A stretch of 59,722 nt of DNA from positions 1 through 59,722 of the forward strand of contig CANRJG010000008.1 of assembly GCA_947630875.1 (NCBI GenBank), read 5' to 3'. The position numbers and the translations under genes were made by a program. Source of the stretch: an uncultured Lachnospiraceae bacterium (GTDB lineage: Bacteria; Bacillota; Clostridia; Lachnospirales; Lachnospiraceae). Below the pieces are notes generated by a model. That model did not search any database, was not told where the DNA came from, and saw only the letters and a list, made by a program, of their open reading frames with translations. Positions 1 through 7,791 of this stretch are shown piece by piece. How positions within the stretch are numbered: the stretch's first letter is position 1; each line of letters begins with the position of its first letter.

Positions 1-513
1 GTGAAGATAGTAAGGGCACTTGGGGTTGACACACTTATGGAGGATGAAGTGTTTCCTTTCTTTTTTTGGAACGAGGGAGTGCCCGCAGTAAGGACAGACA
101 AGGCGGATGGGGGAAGAGACCTGTTGACCGGTAACGAAAGTCTGGCCGCAGACTTTGCACTGGTATTGTCCGTTGCCGCCGTTATTATCGTAGATGTAAT
201 GGTGAGGTGCGCCACAGAGAGGACAGACGATATCTTCCGGGATCGTTCTGCCATTACGTCTTTGGACGGGTTTGACGGGTCTGCCATACTTCCAGAGATA
301 GTATTTGAGAAGGAACTGCCAGTCCTGTTTGACGAAGGTTTTGATGACAGGGAGCTTGTCGATCCTGAATTTCTGATACTTAGGGGAGTGGGAATCGTCA
401 AAAGCCCACTGCTTGAGAGGAATATATCTGCATATGAAGCTGATCAGCCAGCAGTTTTGCTGATAAAGTTGTTGAATTAATTGAAGTAAATAAAGTATAA
501 TATCCATGAGCAT
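1..513 (-). CDS. Insertion-sequence transposase, N-terminal part (runs off window)
   Basis: The minus strand is open from an ATG at 513 to base 1 (171 codons, no stop) behind AAGGAAACA. The protein has two zinc-ribbon-like motifs, CPLC with CKVC about 25 residues on, then CPYC with CVNPKC, after a basic aromatic N-terminus. Tandem zinc ribbons before the catalytic core are common in DDE transposases of Firmicutes insertion sequences; the DDE core lies beyond the window. The plus-strand open frame over the same bases is a shadow. The IS family was not identified. Confidence 0.7.
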   Translation of the reverse strand, partial: MLMDIILYLLQLIQQLYQQNCWLISFICRYIPLKQWAFDDSHSPKYQKFRIDKLPVIKTFVKQDWQFLLKYYLWKYGRPVKPVQRRNGRTIPEDIVCPLCGAPHHYIYDNNGGNGQYQCKVCGQTFVTGQQVSSPIRLVCPYCGHSLVPKKERKHFILHKCVNPKCPYYLH

Positions 514-520
514 TGTTTCC

Positions 521-562
521 TTTTGATATGGTAGATGTTTGGTCGCGGATATTATATCAAAA
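521..562. repeat. Inverted repeat upstream of the transposase
   Basis: TTTTGATAT (521-529) and ATATCAAAA (554-562) form a perfect 9-bp inverted repeat just upstream of the transposase start. It may be a regulatory hairpin in the transposase leader or a protein-binding site. Confidence 0.4.
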
Positions 563-639
563 AAGGGAGGTCAATGCTCTTTTTATTTGAGATTTCCCTT
601 AAAATCAAGGTTTTTATTAAAGTTTAGCAATAAAAAACA

Positions 640-658
640 GGTAGTTTTTGACACTACC
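640..658. repeat. Short hairpin, possible insertion-sequence end
   Basis: GGTAGT (640-645) and ACTACC (653-658) flank a 7-base loop between the transposase leader and the next gene. The position fits one end of the insertion sequence, but its other end is outside the window, so the match cannot be confirmed. Confidence 0.3.
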
Positions 659-681
659 TAAAACAGGAAGGAGGTGTTCAT

Positions 682-1149
682 ATGAGGACGAACGGTAAAA
701 GAATCCGCAGGATCATGGAAGAAAAAAACCTCACCGATCAGATGGTTAGCCGCAGGACGGGGATCAGTGAAAAAGGAATCCGCTGGATGAAGGACGGATC
801 GAACGCAGAAGCCGGAGCGGTGGAAGCGGTAGCGGACAGTCTGGAAACGAAAGTAGAAGACATTATACTGCCGGATATCAGCGGTGCTGTAGAAAACACA
901 ATAGAGTTTATTAAAGACAGCAGCCGTGCTACGGTGACGTTTTCGCAGAAGCGGTTTATCAATCGAATTCGCGAGCTGGCAGCGGATCATCCGGAGGAAT
1001 GCGACATCATAGCGGAGAATCCGGACGGAAGTATTTGTGCGCATATACCGGTATCATGGATCAAGATTTATCCGAAAAGAGAGTACAGCGACGAACAGCG
1101 GCAGCAGCTGGCAGAGAGAATGCGGAGTATGAACCAGATGCGGAAATGA
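682..1149 (+). CDS. HTH protein fused to a phage-type C-terminal domain
   Basis: A 155-residue protein with an excellent ribosome binding site (AGGAAGGAGG). Residues 1-60 read as an XRE-like helix-turn-helix (DQMVSRRTGISEKGIRW). Residues 80-130, from SRATVTFSQKRF through the ICAHIPVSW segment, match in style a conserved small phage protein of Firmicutes that usually occurs without an HTH. The fusion suggests a DNA-binding regulator, but what the C-terminal domain senses is unknown. It sits alone between the IS and minus-strand genes. Confidence 0.75.
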   Translation: MRTNGKRIRRIMEEKNLTDQMVSRRTGISEKGIRWMKDGSNAEAGAVEAVADSLETKVEDIILPDISGAVENTIEFIKDSSRATVTFSQKRFINRIRELAADHPEECDIIAENPDGSICAHIPVSWIKIYPKREYSDEQRQQLAERMRSMNQMRK

Positions 1150-1564
1150 TGCACATAACGGTAGCTGTCGGCGTGAATTCGACCGATTTTCAAAGAAAAC
1201 GAAAGAAAGGCGGAGTAAATTAAGGGTGGGAACAAGAAACACGAAAATCGGCAAAAACAGCCCGTGTCTACATGACAAAAAAGAACGCCCAAAGCCACTT
1301 GTCTGCCGGGACGTTTGAAGCTATTGCCTACCCACTGATGGAATTTAATGAAAAGCCCCCGGGCCCGAAGGACACCGGAGGACAAACTGGCAATCTCTAT
1401 ATATTCACTATACATTTATTAGCAACTGATGTCAATAATTCATTTCTGCGATGAGGGTAGTATACAATTGTAGAAATAAGAAGACTGCTTTGTTTTAAAC
1501 TAAATAACCCATGTATTCAAAAATCATAGTTACTTGTTCTCCTTTCTTATCTGCATAGCAGACC
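1150..1564. other. Gene-poor stretch
   Basis: No convincing gene. Short plus-strand frames (for example 1272-1454) lack a ribosome binding site and recognisable protein features. The stretch contains GC-rich, codon-like sequence around 1190-1380 that may be the remains of a decayed gene. Confidence 0.4.
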
Positions 1565-1945
1565 TTAAAGACCTGCTACGTCAAATCCCAGTTTTTCTGC
1601 ACAGTATAGTCCTGCTTTGCGTGCAGCCGTATCGTGGTCTTCTCCAAATATGTCATGGGTGAACAAAAACCGGATCAGGGACTGTGTATCTGGGATTTCC
1701 TGACAGTATACATGGAATTCTTTCTCTCTTTTTTCCTGCAGGGCTTTGATACATTCTTCGCGGGACGGATAGATATCTTCTTTCCGGCAGAAACAGATGC
1801 CGCCGCTTTTGACGTTATTGACTGTTTTTAAATGGATTTTAAATAAATCTTTTTTCGTCGGATAGCCGCAGATGACTTTGGCTTCGCAAATGTCGTTCCA
1901 TTCGCTGGCGAAAAAGACAATATCGCCGTTCTTGTATTCTGACAT
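1565..1945 (-). CDS. Conserved-type hypothetical protein, 126 aa
   Basis: Good minus-strand frame with AAAAGGAGAACA before its ATG. The N-terminal third (YKNGDIVFF, then a beta-rich segment) resembles small SH3/KOW-like barrels. The rest is acidic and helical with a Glu/Lys-rich stretch. No motif gives a function. It is separated from the ribbon-helix-helix gene upstream by a GC-rich hairpin. Confidence 0.65.
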   Translation of the reverse strand: MSEYKNGDIVFFASEWNDICEAKVICGYPTKKDLFKIHLKTVNNVKSGGICFCRKEDIYPSREECIKALQEKREKEFHVYCQEIPDTQSLIRFLFTHDIFGEDHDTAARKAGLYCAEKLGFDVAGL

Positions 1946-1992
1946 GATTCTTGTTCTCCTTTTCTTTGTATAGATTTTTTGGAATAGGGCAG

Positions 1993-2011
1993 CCGGGGTG
2001 ATGCTCCCCGG
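1993..2011 (-). terminator. GC hairpin downstream of the ribbon-helix-helix gene
   Basis: CCGGGG (1993-1998) and CCCCGG (2006-2011) form a strong 6-bp stem with a 7-base loop. It lacks a U-run in the minus-strand transcript, so it may be a weak or factor-assisted terminator. Just upstream, a 12-base direct repeat (AGCTGCAAAAGC, minus strand) occurs twice. Confidence 0.35.
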
Positions 2012-2093
2012 AAATGCTAACCCGCCCTGGAAATTGCTTTTGCAGCTGGAAACAACCGCTTTTGCAGCTGCTTGTGCAGCGTGATCCGTTTCT

Positions 2094-2339
2094 TTACTCT
2101 TTACAGTTTTCTGCGATCCAGATGCGGAGCAGTCCTGAAACGGTCAAGCCTTTCTTTGCAGCAAATATTTTTAGCTTCGCCTTGTCCTCTTTCGTGACAG
2201 AAAGCGTCATTTTGTCGGCTGTGCTGTCGGGATCAACCTTGCGATCATTCATCACGGCAGACTGAATCATTGCCTGTTCTTTTGCCCTGTCGCTTGCGGC
2301 AGTCGCAAAGCTGCCAAACATGTTTGTCTGTTTAGACAA
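2094..2339 (-). CDS. Ribbon-helix-helix DNA-binding protein, ParG/Arc-like
   Basis: 81 residues from a TTG start at 2339, chosen because GGAAGGGGG lies 8 bases upstream; a longer frame to 2423 has no such site. The C-terminal half shows the ribbon-helix-helix pattern: a beta strand (DKMTLSVTKED), helix 1 (KAKLKIFAAKKG) and helix 2 (TVSGLLRIWIAEN). The N-terminal 40 residues are probably flexible, as in ParG. Such proteins bind operator repeats as dimers and, with a ParF-type ATPase, segregate plasmids. A ParF-like gene lies 1.3 kb upstream on the same strand, and a palindromic AT-rich site (2379-2412) sits just before this gene. Confidence 0.75.
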   Translation of the reverse strand: MSKQTNMFGSFATAASDRAKEQAMIQSAVMNDRKVDPDSTADKMTLSVTKEDKAKLKIFAAKKGLTVSGLLRIWIAENCKE

Positions 2340-2378
2340 TTTAAAAACCCCCTTCCCTGTAAATTGTGAATCCCCCTC

Positions 2379-2412
2379 AATACTTAATTCAGTAAATATG
2401 TATTTACTTAAT
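2379..2412. promoter_or_regulatory. Operator-like site A (TTAAGTAAATAC family)
   Basis: Read on the minus strand this site contains ATTAAGTAAATACAT, then TTTACTGAATTAAGTA; AGTAAATA and TATTTACT form an inverted repeat around TG. The same motif occurs at 3664, 27801, 39339 and 46044. Its place just before the ribbon-helix-helix gene suggests autoregulation or a partition site. Confidence 0.55.
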
Positions 2413-2473
2413 CTGCCCGACACATAGAAGCGCCGGGCAGTGAATGGGACAAAAAGTAATACTTATCAGATCA

Positions 2474-3571
2474 TCAGTCGATCAGCTTTGCAGCCTTTTG
2501 CAGAATAATCAGAGCATCCGATGCATCAACAGAACCGTCTTTATTTACATCTGCATCGGCAATCTGCGTTTCTGTTGGTATAAACAGTTTTGCGGCTACC
2601 TGTAAAGCAATCAGAGCATCGCTTGCGTCTACAGCACCGTTCTCATCCACATCGCCAGTCAGTTTTACCAGACCGCATCTGGTACATTTCCCGTTTTCAA
2701 AATTGTGGCCAAGGGCAGGAACAAATTCTGCATGGATCTCCTTGTCGCACAAGCTGCATTTATAGACGGTATATCCGTTTGTGGTACAATCGGGATTCAC
2801 TACGGTATCTGTAGCTTTCACGGCATCAGCGGCAGCGTTGAAATGAATGGCAGCGGTTTCTGTTGTCGGGAAATTGGTATCATAATTTTCAATGGCATTC
2901 CAGTCATCTTCACTGCCGCCATATAAAACATGATTTACGGCAGAATTCTTAAATGCTGCGGGCGAAACGCTTGTTAAGGTTTTCGGAAGATAGATATTCT
3001 GCAGATTCTTCGTGCCGTTAAATGCATTTTCCCAGATTGCGGTCACACCTTCTGGAACGATTATGTTTGTCAGACTGGTGCAGTCTTTGAAAGCAGACAT
3101 ACCGATTGTCTGAACACCTTCAGGGAACTCAATATTGGATAGTTTGGAGCATCCATCAAATACACCGTTGGCAATACGTTCCATAGTGCTGGGAAGATTG
3201 ACCTTTGTCAGATTTGAGCATCCTTTGAAGGTGTAAGGATAGATAGAGGTCACGGACGACGGAAGATAAACGGCGGTAATGGTCTTGTTGCCTTCAAAAG
3301 CGCCGCCGGCGTCAACCGTACAGGAAATCTCTGTAACAGGAAGTCCATCGATCATTTCAGGAATAATAACTTCTTCGGCTGTTCCTGTATAGCCCTTAAT
3401 GGAAACAGTGTTGTTGGGTGTTACCATGTATTCCAGCCCGTCGTCTGTGACGGATACAGCAAATTCCTCTGCCTGTGTCTTTACGGGCTGTGAGAAAGCG
3501 AATACAACCGCCAGTATCATGATTGCTGCCATTGTCATGGCTGTAATACGTTTGAATAAGTTTTTTTTCAT
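2474..3571 (-). CDS. Secreted BspA-type leucine-rich repeat protein with a C-terminal dockerin
   Basis: 365 residues with a signal peptide (KKNLFKRI, then a hydrophobic core ending near residue 34). Residues 50-240 hold BspA/LRR_5-type repeats (for example YLPSSVTSIYPYTFKGCSNL). Two CxxC pairs follow near residues 273-298. The last 65 residues read as a type I dockerin: two Ca-binding repeats, DVDENGAVDASDALIALQ and DVNKDGSVDASDALIILQ. Dockerins dock secreted proteins onto cohesin scaffolds, typical of cellulosome-forming Ruminococcaceae. It has its own ribosome binding site (AAAGGAAAGGAAG) and lies between the partition-like genes, an odd place for a surface protein. No cohesin is in the window. 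Confidence 0.85.
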   Translation of the reverse strand: MKKNLFKRITAMTMAAIMILAVVFAFSQPVKTQAEEFAVSVTDDGLEYMVTPNNTVSIKGYTGTAEEVIIPEMIDGLPVTEISCTVDAGGAFEGNKTITAVYLPSSVTSIYPYTFKGCSNLTKVNLPSTMERIANGVFDGCSKLSNIEFPEGVQTIGMSAFKDCTSLTNIIVPEGVTAIWENAFNGTKNLQNIYLPKTLTSVSPAAFKNSAVNHVLYGGSEDDWNAIENYDTNFPTTETAAIHFNAAADAVKATDTVVNPDCTTNGYTVYKCSLCDKEIHAEFVPALGHNFENGKCTRCGLVKLTGDVDENGAVDASDALIALQVAAKLFIPTETQIADADVNKDGSVDASDALIILQKAAKLID

Positions 3572-3663
3572 AATTCTTCCTTTCCTTTCATTTATTGATT
3601 TTCATATTCAGTTTTTTTGAATTGATTAAGCCGTCCCGATAGTGGGATTGGCAGTTCCTACCT

Positions 3664-3691
3664 ATTTAAGTAATTCGATAAATACTTATAC
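3664..3691. promoter_or_regulatory. Operator-like site E (TTAAGTAAATAC family)
   Basis: TTTAAGTAATTCGATAAATA followed by CTTATACG, overlapping the 3' end of the ParA-like gene and about 95 bases upstream of the LRR-dockerin start. AAGTA and TACTT form an interrupted inverted repeat. It is the weakest member of the five-site family. Confidence 0.4.
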
Positions 3692-4249
3692 GCTGTCTTC
3701 CGGAGAAAATCCTGCGAGTACCCGGATCGTGTTTACCATATTTAATGTAGCCAGTACCGGATTACTTCGCTTTGCGTATTTCACGATGGACATTCCGGCA
3801 GCGCCAGCCTGTACGAACTGTTCAGACTGCGGAAGTTTCACCACATAAGCGTTTCTGCTCACATTATGCTGTTTGAACCATTCTTCAAAATCGGAAGATG
3901 CCCGCCACCGGTTCCATCCATTGAAAACATAGACAACCGGTTTATCGGAAGCATTGACTTTGACGATCTGCTGCATCCGGATCAAAAGATCGATGTCCCG
4001 GCTGGTCGTTCTGGTAGGAATTACGATCACGGAGGATTCCCTCATCCATTCTGCCAGCTGCGGCTGCAATGCACCGGGTGTATCAATCACAGACACGAGA
4101 GTGTTGTCCGGCTGGCTTGTTTTATGGATTGTGCCGCCCTGATTGTCCAGATCAAGGAATGCAACAGGGATATTGGATCTTTCAAATGAGAATGTAAGTT
4201 CATCAGCAATCAGGGACTTTCCGACGCCGCCTTTCTGATTACAGATCAA
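3686..4249 (-). CDS. ParA/ParF-type partition ATPase
   Basis: At least 187 residues. The N-terminus carries the deviant Walker A motif KGGVGKS; FLDLDNQGG and SVIDTPGAL follow as the Walker A' and B-like segments. The size matches the small ParF-like ATPases that pair with ribbon-helix-helix partners. The start is unclear: TTG at 4249 is 20 bases from the nearest purine run (AAAGGGGG), whereas an in-frame ATC (ITIKNILICNQ) is spaced 8 bases from it, so a non-canonical start adding a few residues is possible. Role: ATP-driven segregation of the element. Confidence 0.85.
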   Translation of the reverse strand: MICNQKGGVGKSLIADELTFSFERSNIPVAFLDLDNQGGTIHKTSQPDNTLVSVIDTPGALQPQLAEWMRESSVIVIPTRTTSRDIDLLIRMQQIVKVNASDKPVVYVFNGWNRWRASSDFEEWFKQHNVSRNAYVVKLPQSEQFVQAGAAGMSIVKYAKRSNPVLATLNMVNTIRVLAGFSPEDSV

Positions 4250-4308
4250 AATATTCTTGATTGTGATAACCCCCTTTCTTCTGTTTTCTTTACCTTTTTA
4301 CTGAAATA

Positions 4309-4337
4309 AGTATAACATACTGATTTCGGTATTACAA
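4309..4337 (-). promoter_or_regulatory. Promoter of the ParA-like gene
   Basis: On the minus strand TTGTAA (4332-4337) and TATACT (4309-4314) are spaced by 17 bases, about 60 bases upstream of the gene. The surrounding 250 bases are very A/T-rich and hold no gene. Confidence 0.6.
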
Positions 4338-4475
4338 TATAAAAATAAAATATTTTTTATTAAATTGCAAAATATTAATAGAGAAATGCAAGAAAGAAAA
4401 TCATAAAATTCTTTGAAAAAATAAGGATTAATTTTATAAAATATGATGTTTTGTAAAGTTTTTGGCATTTTTTAC

Positions 4476-4503
4476 TTGAAATCTGCAAAATCATCGTTAT
4501 AAT
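4476..4503 (+). promoter_or_regulatory. Promoter of the 4.5-22.5 kb gene run
   Basis: TTGAAA (4476-4481), 16 bases, then TATAAT (4498-4503), 64 bases before the AP2-type gene. It diverges from the ParA promoter. Confidence 0.65.
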
Positions 4504-4566
4504 GAAATTGTAAAGGAAATCAAGAGAAATTGTAAGATTTTCAAATCAAGGAGTGCGTTACATTAT

Positions 4567-5031
4567 ATGCCAAAAAAAATAGACATAACAGGAAAAAAGT
4601 ACAATCGGCTTACCGTATTATCGGAAGCAGGGAGAGACAGATTCGGGCAGGTACTTTGGGATTGCAGATGTGACTGTGGCAAAAGAGTAATTGTCCGTGG
4701 TCGTGATCTTCGAGAAGGAAGAACAAAATCCTGTGGATGCCTGAATATAGAAAATGCAACAGCTACGATCCGAAAGCGCACGGTCAATCATAGTAATCCG
4801 GAAGTGATCAGGTCGAAAAAAATATCAAAAATGAATACAAGCGGCGTGAGAGGCGTATGTCCTACCAAACGTGGGTACTGGAGAGCCTATATCGGGTACA
4901 AAGGAAAGCATATCTATCTGGGAGAATATGCGAATAAAAGTGATGCGATCAAAGCACGGAAGCGTGGTGAAGAACGATATTTTTCAGAGGTTCTCCGTGA
5001 GTGTGAAATACAGGAAGCGGTTTGTGTATGA
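4567..5031 (+). CDS. AP2-domain DNA-binding protein with an N-terminal Cys cluster
   Basis: 154 residues. The N-terminal half has a CRCDCGK...SCGC cysteine cluster typical of small phage proteins, preceded by GKKYNRLTVLSEAG. The C-terminal half (SGVRGVCPTKRGYWRAYI, then YLGEYANKSDAIKARK) is an AP2-like three-stranded sheet plus helix. In phages and mobile elements AP2 domains bind DNA, often attached to HNH nucleases; no HNH is visible here. As first gene behind the promoter it could regulate the downstream run, but this is a guess. Confidence 0.8.
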   Translation: MPKKIDITGKKYNRLTVLSEAGRDRFGQVLWDCRCDCGKRVIVRGRDLREGRTKSCGCLNIENATATIRKRTVNHSNPEVIRSKKISKMNTSGVRGVCPTKRGYWRAYIGYKGKHIYLGEYANKSDAIKARKRGEERYFSEVLRECEIQEAVCV

Positions 5032-5050
5032 CGAAAGGAGAAATATAAAA

Positions 5051-5158
5051 ATGACAGTAAAAAACGAAGTCAAGTGTTTTGAATTATATCAAAAAACCGA
5101 AAAAAAGCGGAACGATTCAGGATTCGATTTCTACGTTAAGAGAAAAGCAGGAGGGTAA
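5051..5158 (+). CDS. Small basic protein, 35 aa
   Basis: ATG at 5051 behind GAAAGGAG, ending just before the next gene. Lys-rich with no recognisable domain. Accepted on spacing and ribosome binding site only. Confidence 0.45.
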   Translation: MTVKNEVKCFELYQKTEKKRNDSGFDFYVKRKAGG

Positions 5159-5160
5159 AG

Positions 5161-5400
5161 ATGGGAAGACTGATTGACGCAGACGAACTTTTAAATTCTG
5201 AAAGGGAAAGATGCAACGGGGAACCGATTGTTGGAACATGCACGCAAAACAATCAGTATTTGATGGACGTTATTAAAAAAGCAAAGACTGTTGACGCTGA
5301 ACCTGTGCGGCATGGGCATTGGCTTGATGATATAGGAGATTTGGTGTTTTTGACACGAGAAGCCGCCGAACAGGCATTAAAAGAAATGGAGGATGATTGA
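5161..5400 (+). CDS. Small hybrid protein, 79 aa
   Basis: The N-terminus (MGRLIDADELL ... TVDAEPVRHGHW) is the start of a common Firmicutes mobile-element family that normally continues into a zinc ribbon. The C-terminus (VFLTREAAEQALKEMED) matches the tail of a different zinc-ribbon family; a relative is in the gene at 48148 (VFLTEKEAEDALAKAKA). The join looks like an internal deletion that fused two genes and lost the cysteine clusters. Good ribosome binding site (GGAGGG). Confidence 0.6.
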   Translation: MGRLIDADELLNSERERCNGEPIVGTCTQNNQYLMDVIKKAKTVDAEPVRHGHWLDDIGDLVFLTREAAEQALKEMEDD

Positions 5401-5401
5401 A

Positions 5402-5893
5402 ATGATAAGAATGATGCCACAGGAAGCGATCATATCAGAATTATTTGGAGGGAATTGTGGGACACGGCGCATCAATGTGATCCTGCCGTCAGCTCCACAG
5501 GAAAAGACCTATGAAGACGGGTTAAATGAAGCATGGGCAGCGGCAAAAAGGCTGCTTGTGGAGTTGGAAGATTCAGAACTGGACGAGATCTTCGATAATA
5601 ATTGGAGTATCGAAATGTTTCTGGAAGCGTCTCCGCAGGATATCATCAGCAAACTTGATGAATGGGAATCCAAACAGAAATTCAATCCAAACGATCAGGT
5701 GTATATAAAAGACAATCCGGCCCGGCTGGGTGTTGTGATGGGTCAGCGAGATTCAGATGTTTACATCGTTATGTGGTCGGACGGAAGGAAAAGTCTGATT
5801 TATAAATCACATCTGGCAAAAACCGGACGCACGATTGATATTGCCGCACTGCTCAAACAGATTGGCGAACCCGTACCGAAGGAGGATAACTGA
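5402..5893 (+). CDS. Hypothetical protein, paralog of the next gene
   Basis: 163 residues from ATG 5402, spaced 9 bases from GGAGG; an ATG at 5393 is too close to it. It contains YEDGLNEAWAAAKRL in the first third and an SH3-like C-terminal part (DQVYIKDNPARLGVVMGQ, then VMWSDGRKSLIYKSHLAKTG). The next gene has the same architecture, so the two are a tandem duplication. Such proteins recur in Firmicutes prophages; function unknown. Confidence 0.65.
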   Translation: MIRMMPQEAIISELFGGNCGTRRINVILPSAPQEKTYEDGLNEAWAAAKRLLVELEDSELDEIFDNNWSIEMFLEASPQDIISKLDEWESKQKFNPNDQVYIKDNPARLGVVMGQRDSDVYIVMWSDGRKSLIYKSHLAKTGRTIDIAALLKQIGEPVPKEDN

Positions 5894-6333
5894 TGGGGAA
5901 ATCGAAGGAAACCATGACCAATGAGGGTTACGAAATCGGACTAAATGAGGCCTGGAACCTTGCTGCAAGGATCAGCACAGATCCGATGGTCGGCGGTCTG
6001 GATGTTACAGATCTTAAAGAAATTTTCCAGACGGCAGATACTTCAAAGATCTTCATTCAGAATACCTATCAAGAAGCCGCTGAAAAGATCAAAGCGTGGG
6101 AGGATTCCAAAAAGATTCACGAAGACGATGTTGTGCGAGACAAAGACACCGGAAGATATGGGCTTGTACTTCTTGATTATAATGACGATACATGCTACGT
6201 CCGGTGGCAGGATGGCAGTTCCGCTGAAAAAAACATGCAGGATATTGCAAAGACCGGTCACAAGATCAATATATCGGTACTTCTGCAGCAGAAAATATTC
6301 TACTCACAGGAAAAACAAGTTGATGATGAGTGA
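5893..6333 (+). CDS. Hypothetical protein, paralog of the previous gene
   Basis: 146 residues, start overlapping the previous stop by one base (TGATG), so probably translationally coupled. It shares YEIGLNEAWNLAARI, the SH3-like segment (DVVRDKDTGRYGLVLL ... VRWQDGSSAEK) and IAKTGHKINISVLLQQ with its neighbour. The N-terminal third differs. Confidence 0.65.
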   Translation: MGKSKETMTNEGYEIGLNEAWNLAARISTDPMVGGLDVTDLKEIFQTADTSKIFIQNTYQEAAEKIKAWEDSKKIHEDDVVRDKDTGRYGLVLLDYNDDTCYVRWQDGSSAEKNMQDIAKTGHKINISVLLQQKIFYSQEKQVDDE

Positions 6334-6372
6334 TCATTTTGGTCACTTCACATAAAAACAAGGAGGAATTCT

Positions 6373-6927
6373 ATGAGAAAAACAAAAAAGGCACTCACAC
6401 TTCTGCTTGCCGGAATGCTTGTAATTGGTATGACCGGCTGCGGAAATGGAAAACCGTCTGTAAAGACCACAAAAGACAGTAACGGAAATACCGTTGTAGA
6501 ACTGAACGGGTTGGAAGGATCGGAAGAAGATACCAATCTTACCGACGATGGACGACTACTCGGCGGTTACGACAGCGGAGACGCAACAGAATTTGAAGTC
6601 GGTAAAAAGATGAAAGGCCGGCTGGATGGCAACATCGTAGCATGGTACTCATTCACTGCCCCGAAAGATGGAGAATACGATATCTATCTGAAGAATGAAT
6701 CCGACAGCAATTCTATCGTCTACTGTATTTACGATAACGATATCATCAATGTCACTGGTAATAAGGAAGTTAAGAGCGAGGATGAGTATACATACCATCT
6801 GGAAGATATCGACAAAGGCGGCGTGTACTATGTTGTAATGTATAGCATCTTAAATGAAGATGCCGTAACAGAAACACAGCAGCCGTCAATCGAAGCAGAT
6901 TTTACGCTGAAAGTGAGCAGGAAGTAA
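6373..6927 (+). CDS. Secreted lipoprotein, 184 aa
   Basis: Lipoprotein signal peptide: RKTKKALTLLLAGMLVIG, then lipobox MTGC with Cys near residue 19. The mature part starts with a Ser/Thr/Asn linker and folds into a predicted beta-sandwich (WYSFTAPKDGEYDIYLKNES, typical of pre-peptidase-like or carbohydrate-binding beta domains). Good ribosome binding site (AAGGAGGAA). Probably anchored on the outer membrane face; ligand unknown. Confidence 0.75.
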   Translation: MRKTKKALTLLLAGMLVIGMTGCGNGKPSVKTTKDSNGNTVVELNGLEGSEEDTNLTDDGRLLGGYDSGDATEFEVGKKMKGRLDGNIVAWYSFTAPKDGEYDIYLKNESDSNSIVYCIYDNDIINVTGNKEVKSEDEYTYHLEDIDKGGVYYVVMYSILNEDAVTETQQPSIEADFTLKVSRK

Positions 6928-6947
6928 TTCTGCCACAGGTGAGTTTT

Positions 6948-7772
6948 ATGAAACACATCAAAGATAAGCGTAAATTAATCGGAAAGGTCATTACAGGAAT
7001 CGTTGGCGGTTATCTCCTTTCTTTCATTATTTTGACAGCCAGCGGAGCCTTTAATGGAGAGAATCAGGACAAGCAGGTACAGGCTGCCGTATCAATGCAT
7101 AACGAATGGACACAGCTTGAGGGGGCGATAGGGTCAAATGTTCGAAATGACGGACAGTCGGATGTGCATGATACGAAAAGGAAACGGTCTGTATCTGCGA
7201 CCGATTCCCAAATACCAGTGACGGAAATGCCGGTTCCTGCAACGGAAGTACCGGCAACAGAAATACCAGTAACACCAGTTCCAGCAACGCCAGTACCCGA
7301 ACCTGTTACACCGCAGCCGGAAGTACAGCCACCGGCAGAAGAAGTTGTAGCGGCGAATCCCAATACACAGGACGGGTCAATACCAGAGCCGGTCAATCAG
7401 ATAGTAACAGCATCACCGGAAGCATACGACAATATCCCAATGTTATGGAATGTCGTTGAAGCAGAGGCAGGAAATCAGGGCTACTGGGGAAAACGCCTTG
7501 TAGCATGTGTATTACTGAATCGAGTGGATGATGCCAATTGGGGAAATACCATTACACAGGTAGTGGTGCAGCCAGGTCAGTTTTCATGTTATTGGGACGG
7601 CGGTATGCAAAGGCATAGCCAGATCAGTGAAGAAACGATACAGGCTGTTGATGCCGAACTGAAAACCAGAAGCTATCCATATTTGTTTTATTTCAACGGC
7701 GGTGGCTTCTGCAGTTACGGAACACCATGTTTTCAGTACGGATCTCACTTTTTTTCAGCAAAGAAGCAGTAA
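6948..7772 (+). CDS. Membrane-anchored SleB/CwlJ-type cell wall hydrolase
   Basis: 274 residues: a basic N-terminus, one membrane segment (residues 13-32), a Ser/Asp-rich linker, a Pro/Thr/Val repeat spacer (PVPATEVPATEIPVTPVPA) and a C-terminal domain from about residue 165. That domain (WNVVEAEAGNQGYWGKRLVA, VLLNRV, PGQFSCYW) is the hydrolase_2 family of SleB-like lytic enzymes, with the expected catalytic Glu in VEAEA. It cleaves peptidoglycan outside the membrane, as conjugative elements and phages need. A GTG at 6939 is an alternative start. Confidence 0.85.
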   Translation: MKHIKDKRKLIGKVITGIVGGYLLSFIILTASGAFNGENQDKQVQAAVSMHNEWTQLEGAIGSNVRNDGQSDVHDTKRKRSVSATDSQIPVTEMPVPATEVPATEIPVTPVPATPVPEPVTPQPEVQPPAEEVVAANPNTQDGSIPEPVNQIVTASPEAYDNIPMLWNVVEAEAGNQGYWGKRLVACVLLNRVDDANWGNTITQVVVQPGQFSCYWDGGMQRHSQISEETIQAVDAELKTRSYPYLFYFNGGGFCSYGTPCFQYGSHFFSAKKQ

Positions 7773-7791
7773 GGCAATATGAGGGGGCATA

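Noticed and set aside
1-480. A 159-codon open frame on the plus strand.
   Set aside because: The opposite strand encodes a zinc-ribbon transposase start with a good ribosome binding site over the same bases; the plus-strand frame has no such site.
2025-2085. A 12-base direct repeat as possible replication iterons.
   Set aside because: Only two copies, in a short spacer after the ribbon-helix-helix gene, and no replication initiator gene nearby.
7064-7396. Minus-strand Gly/Thr/Val-rich frames.
   Set aside because: They are the complement of the Pro/Thr spacer of the cell wall hydrolase.
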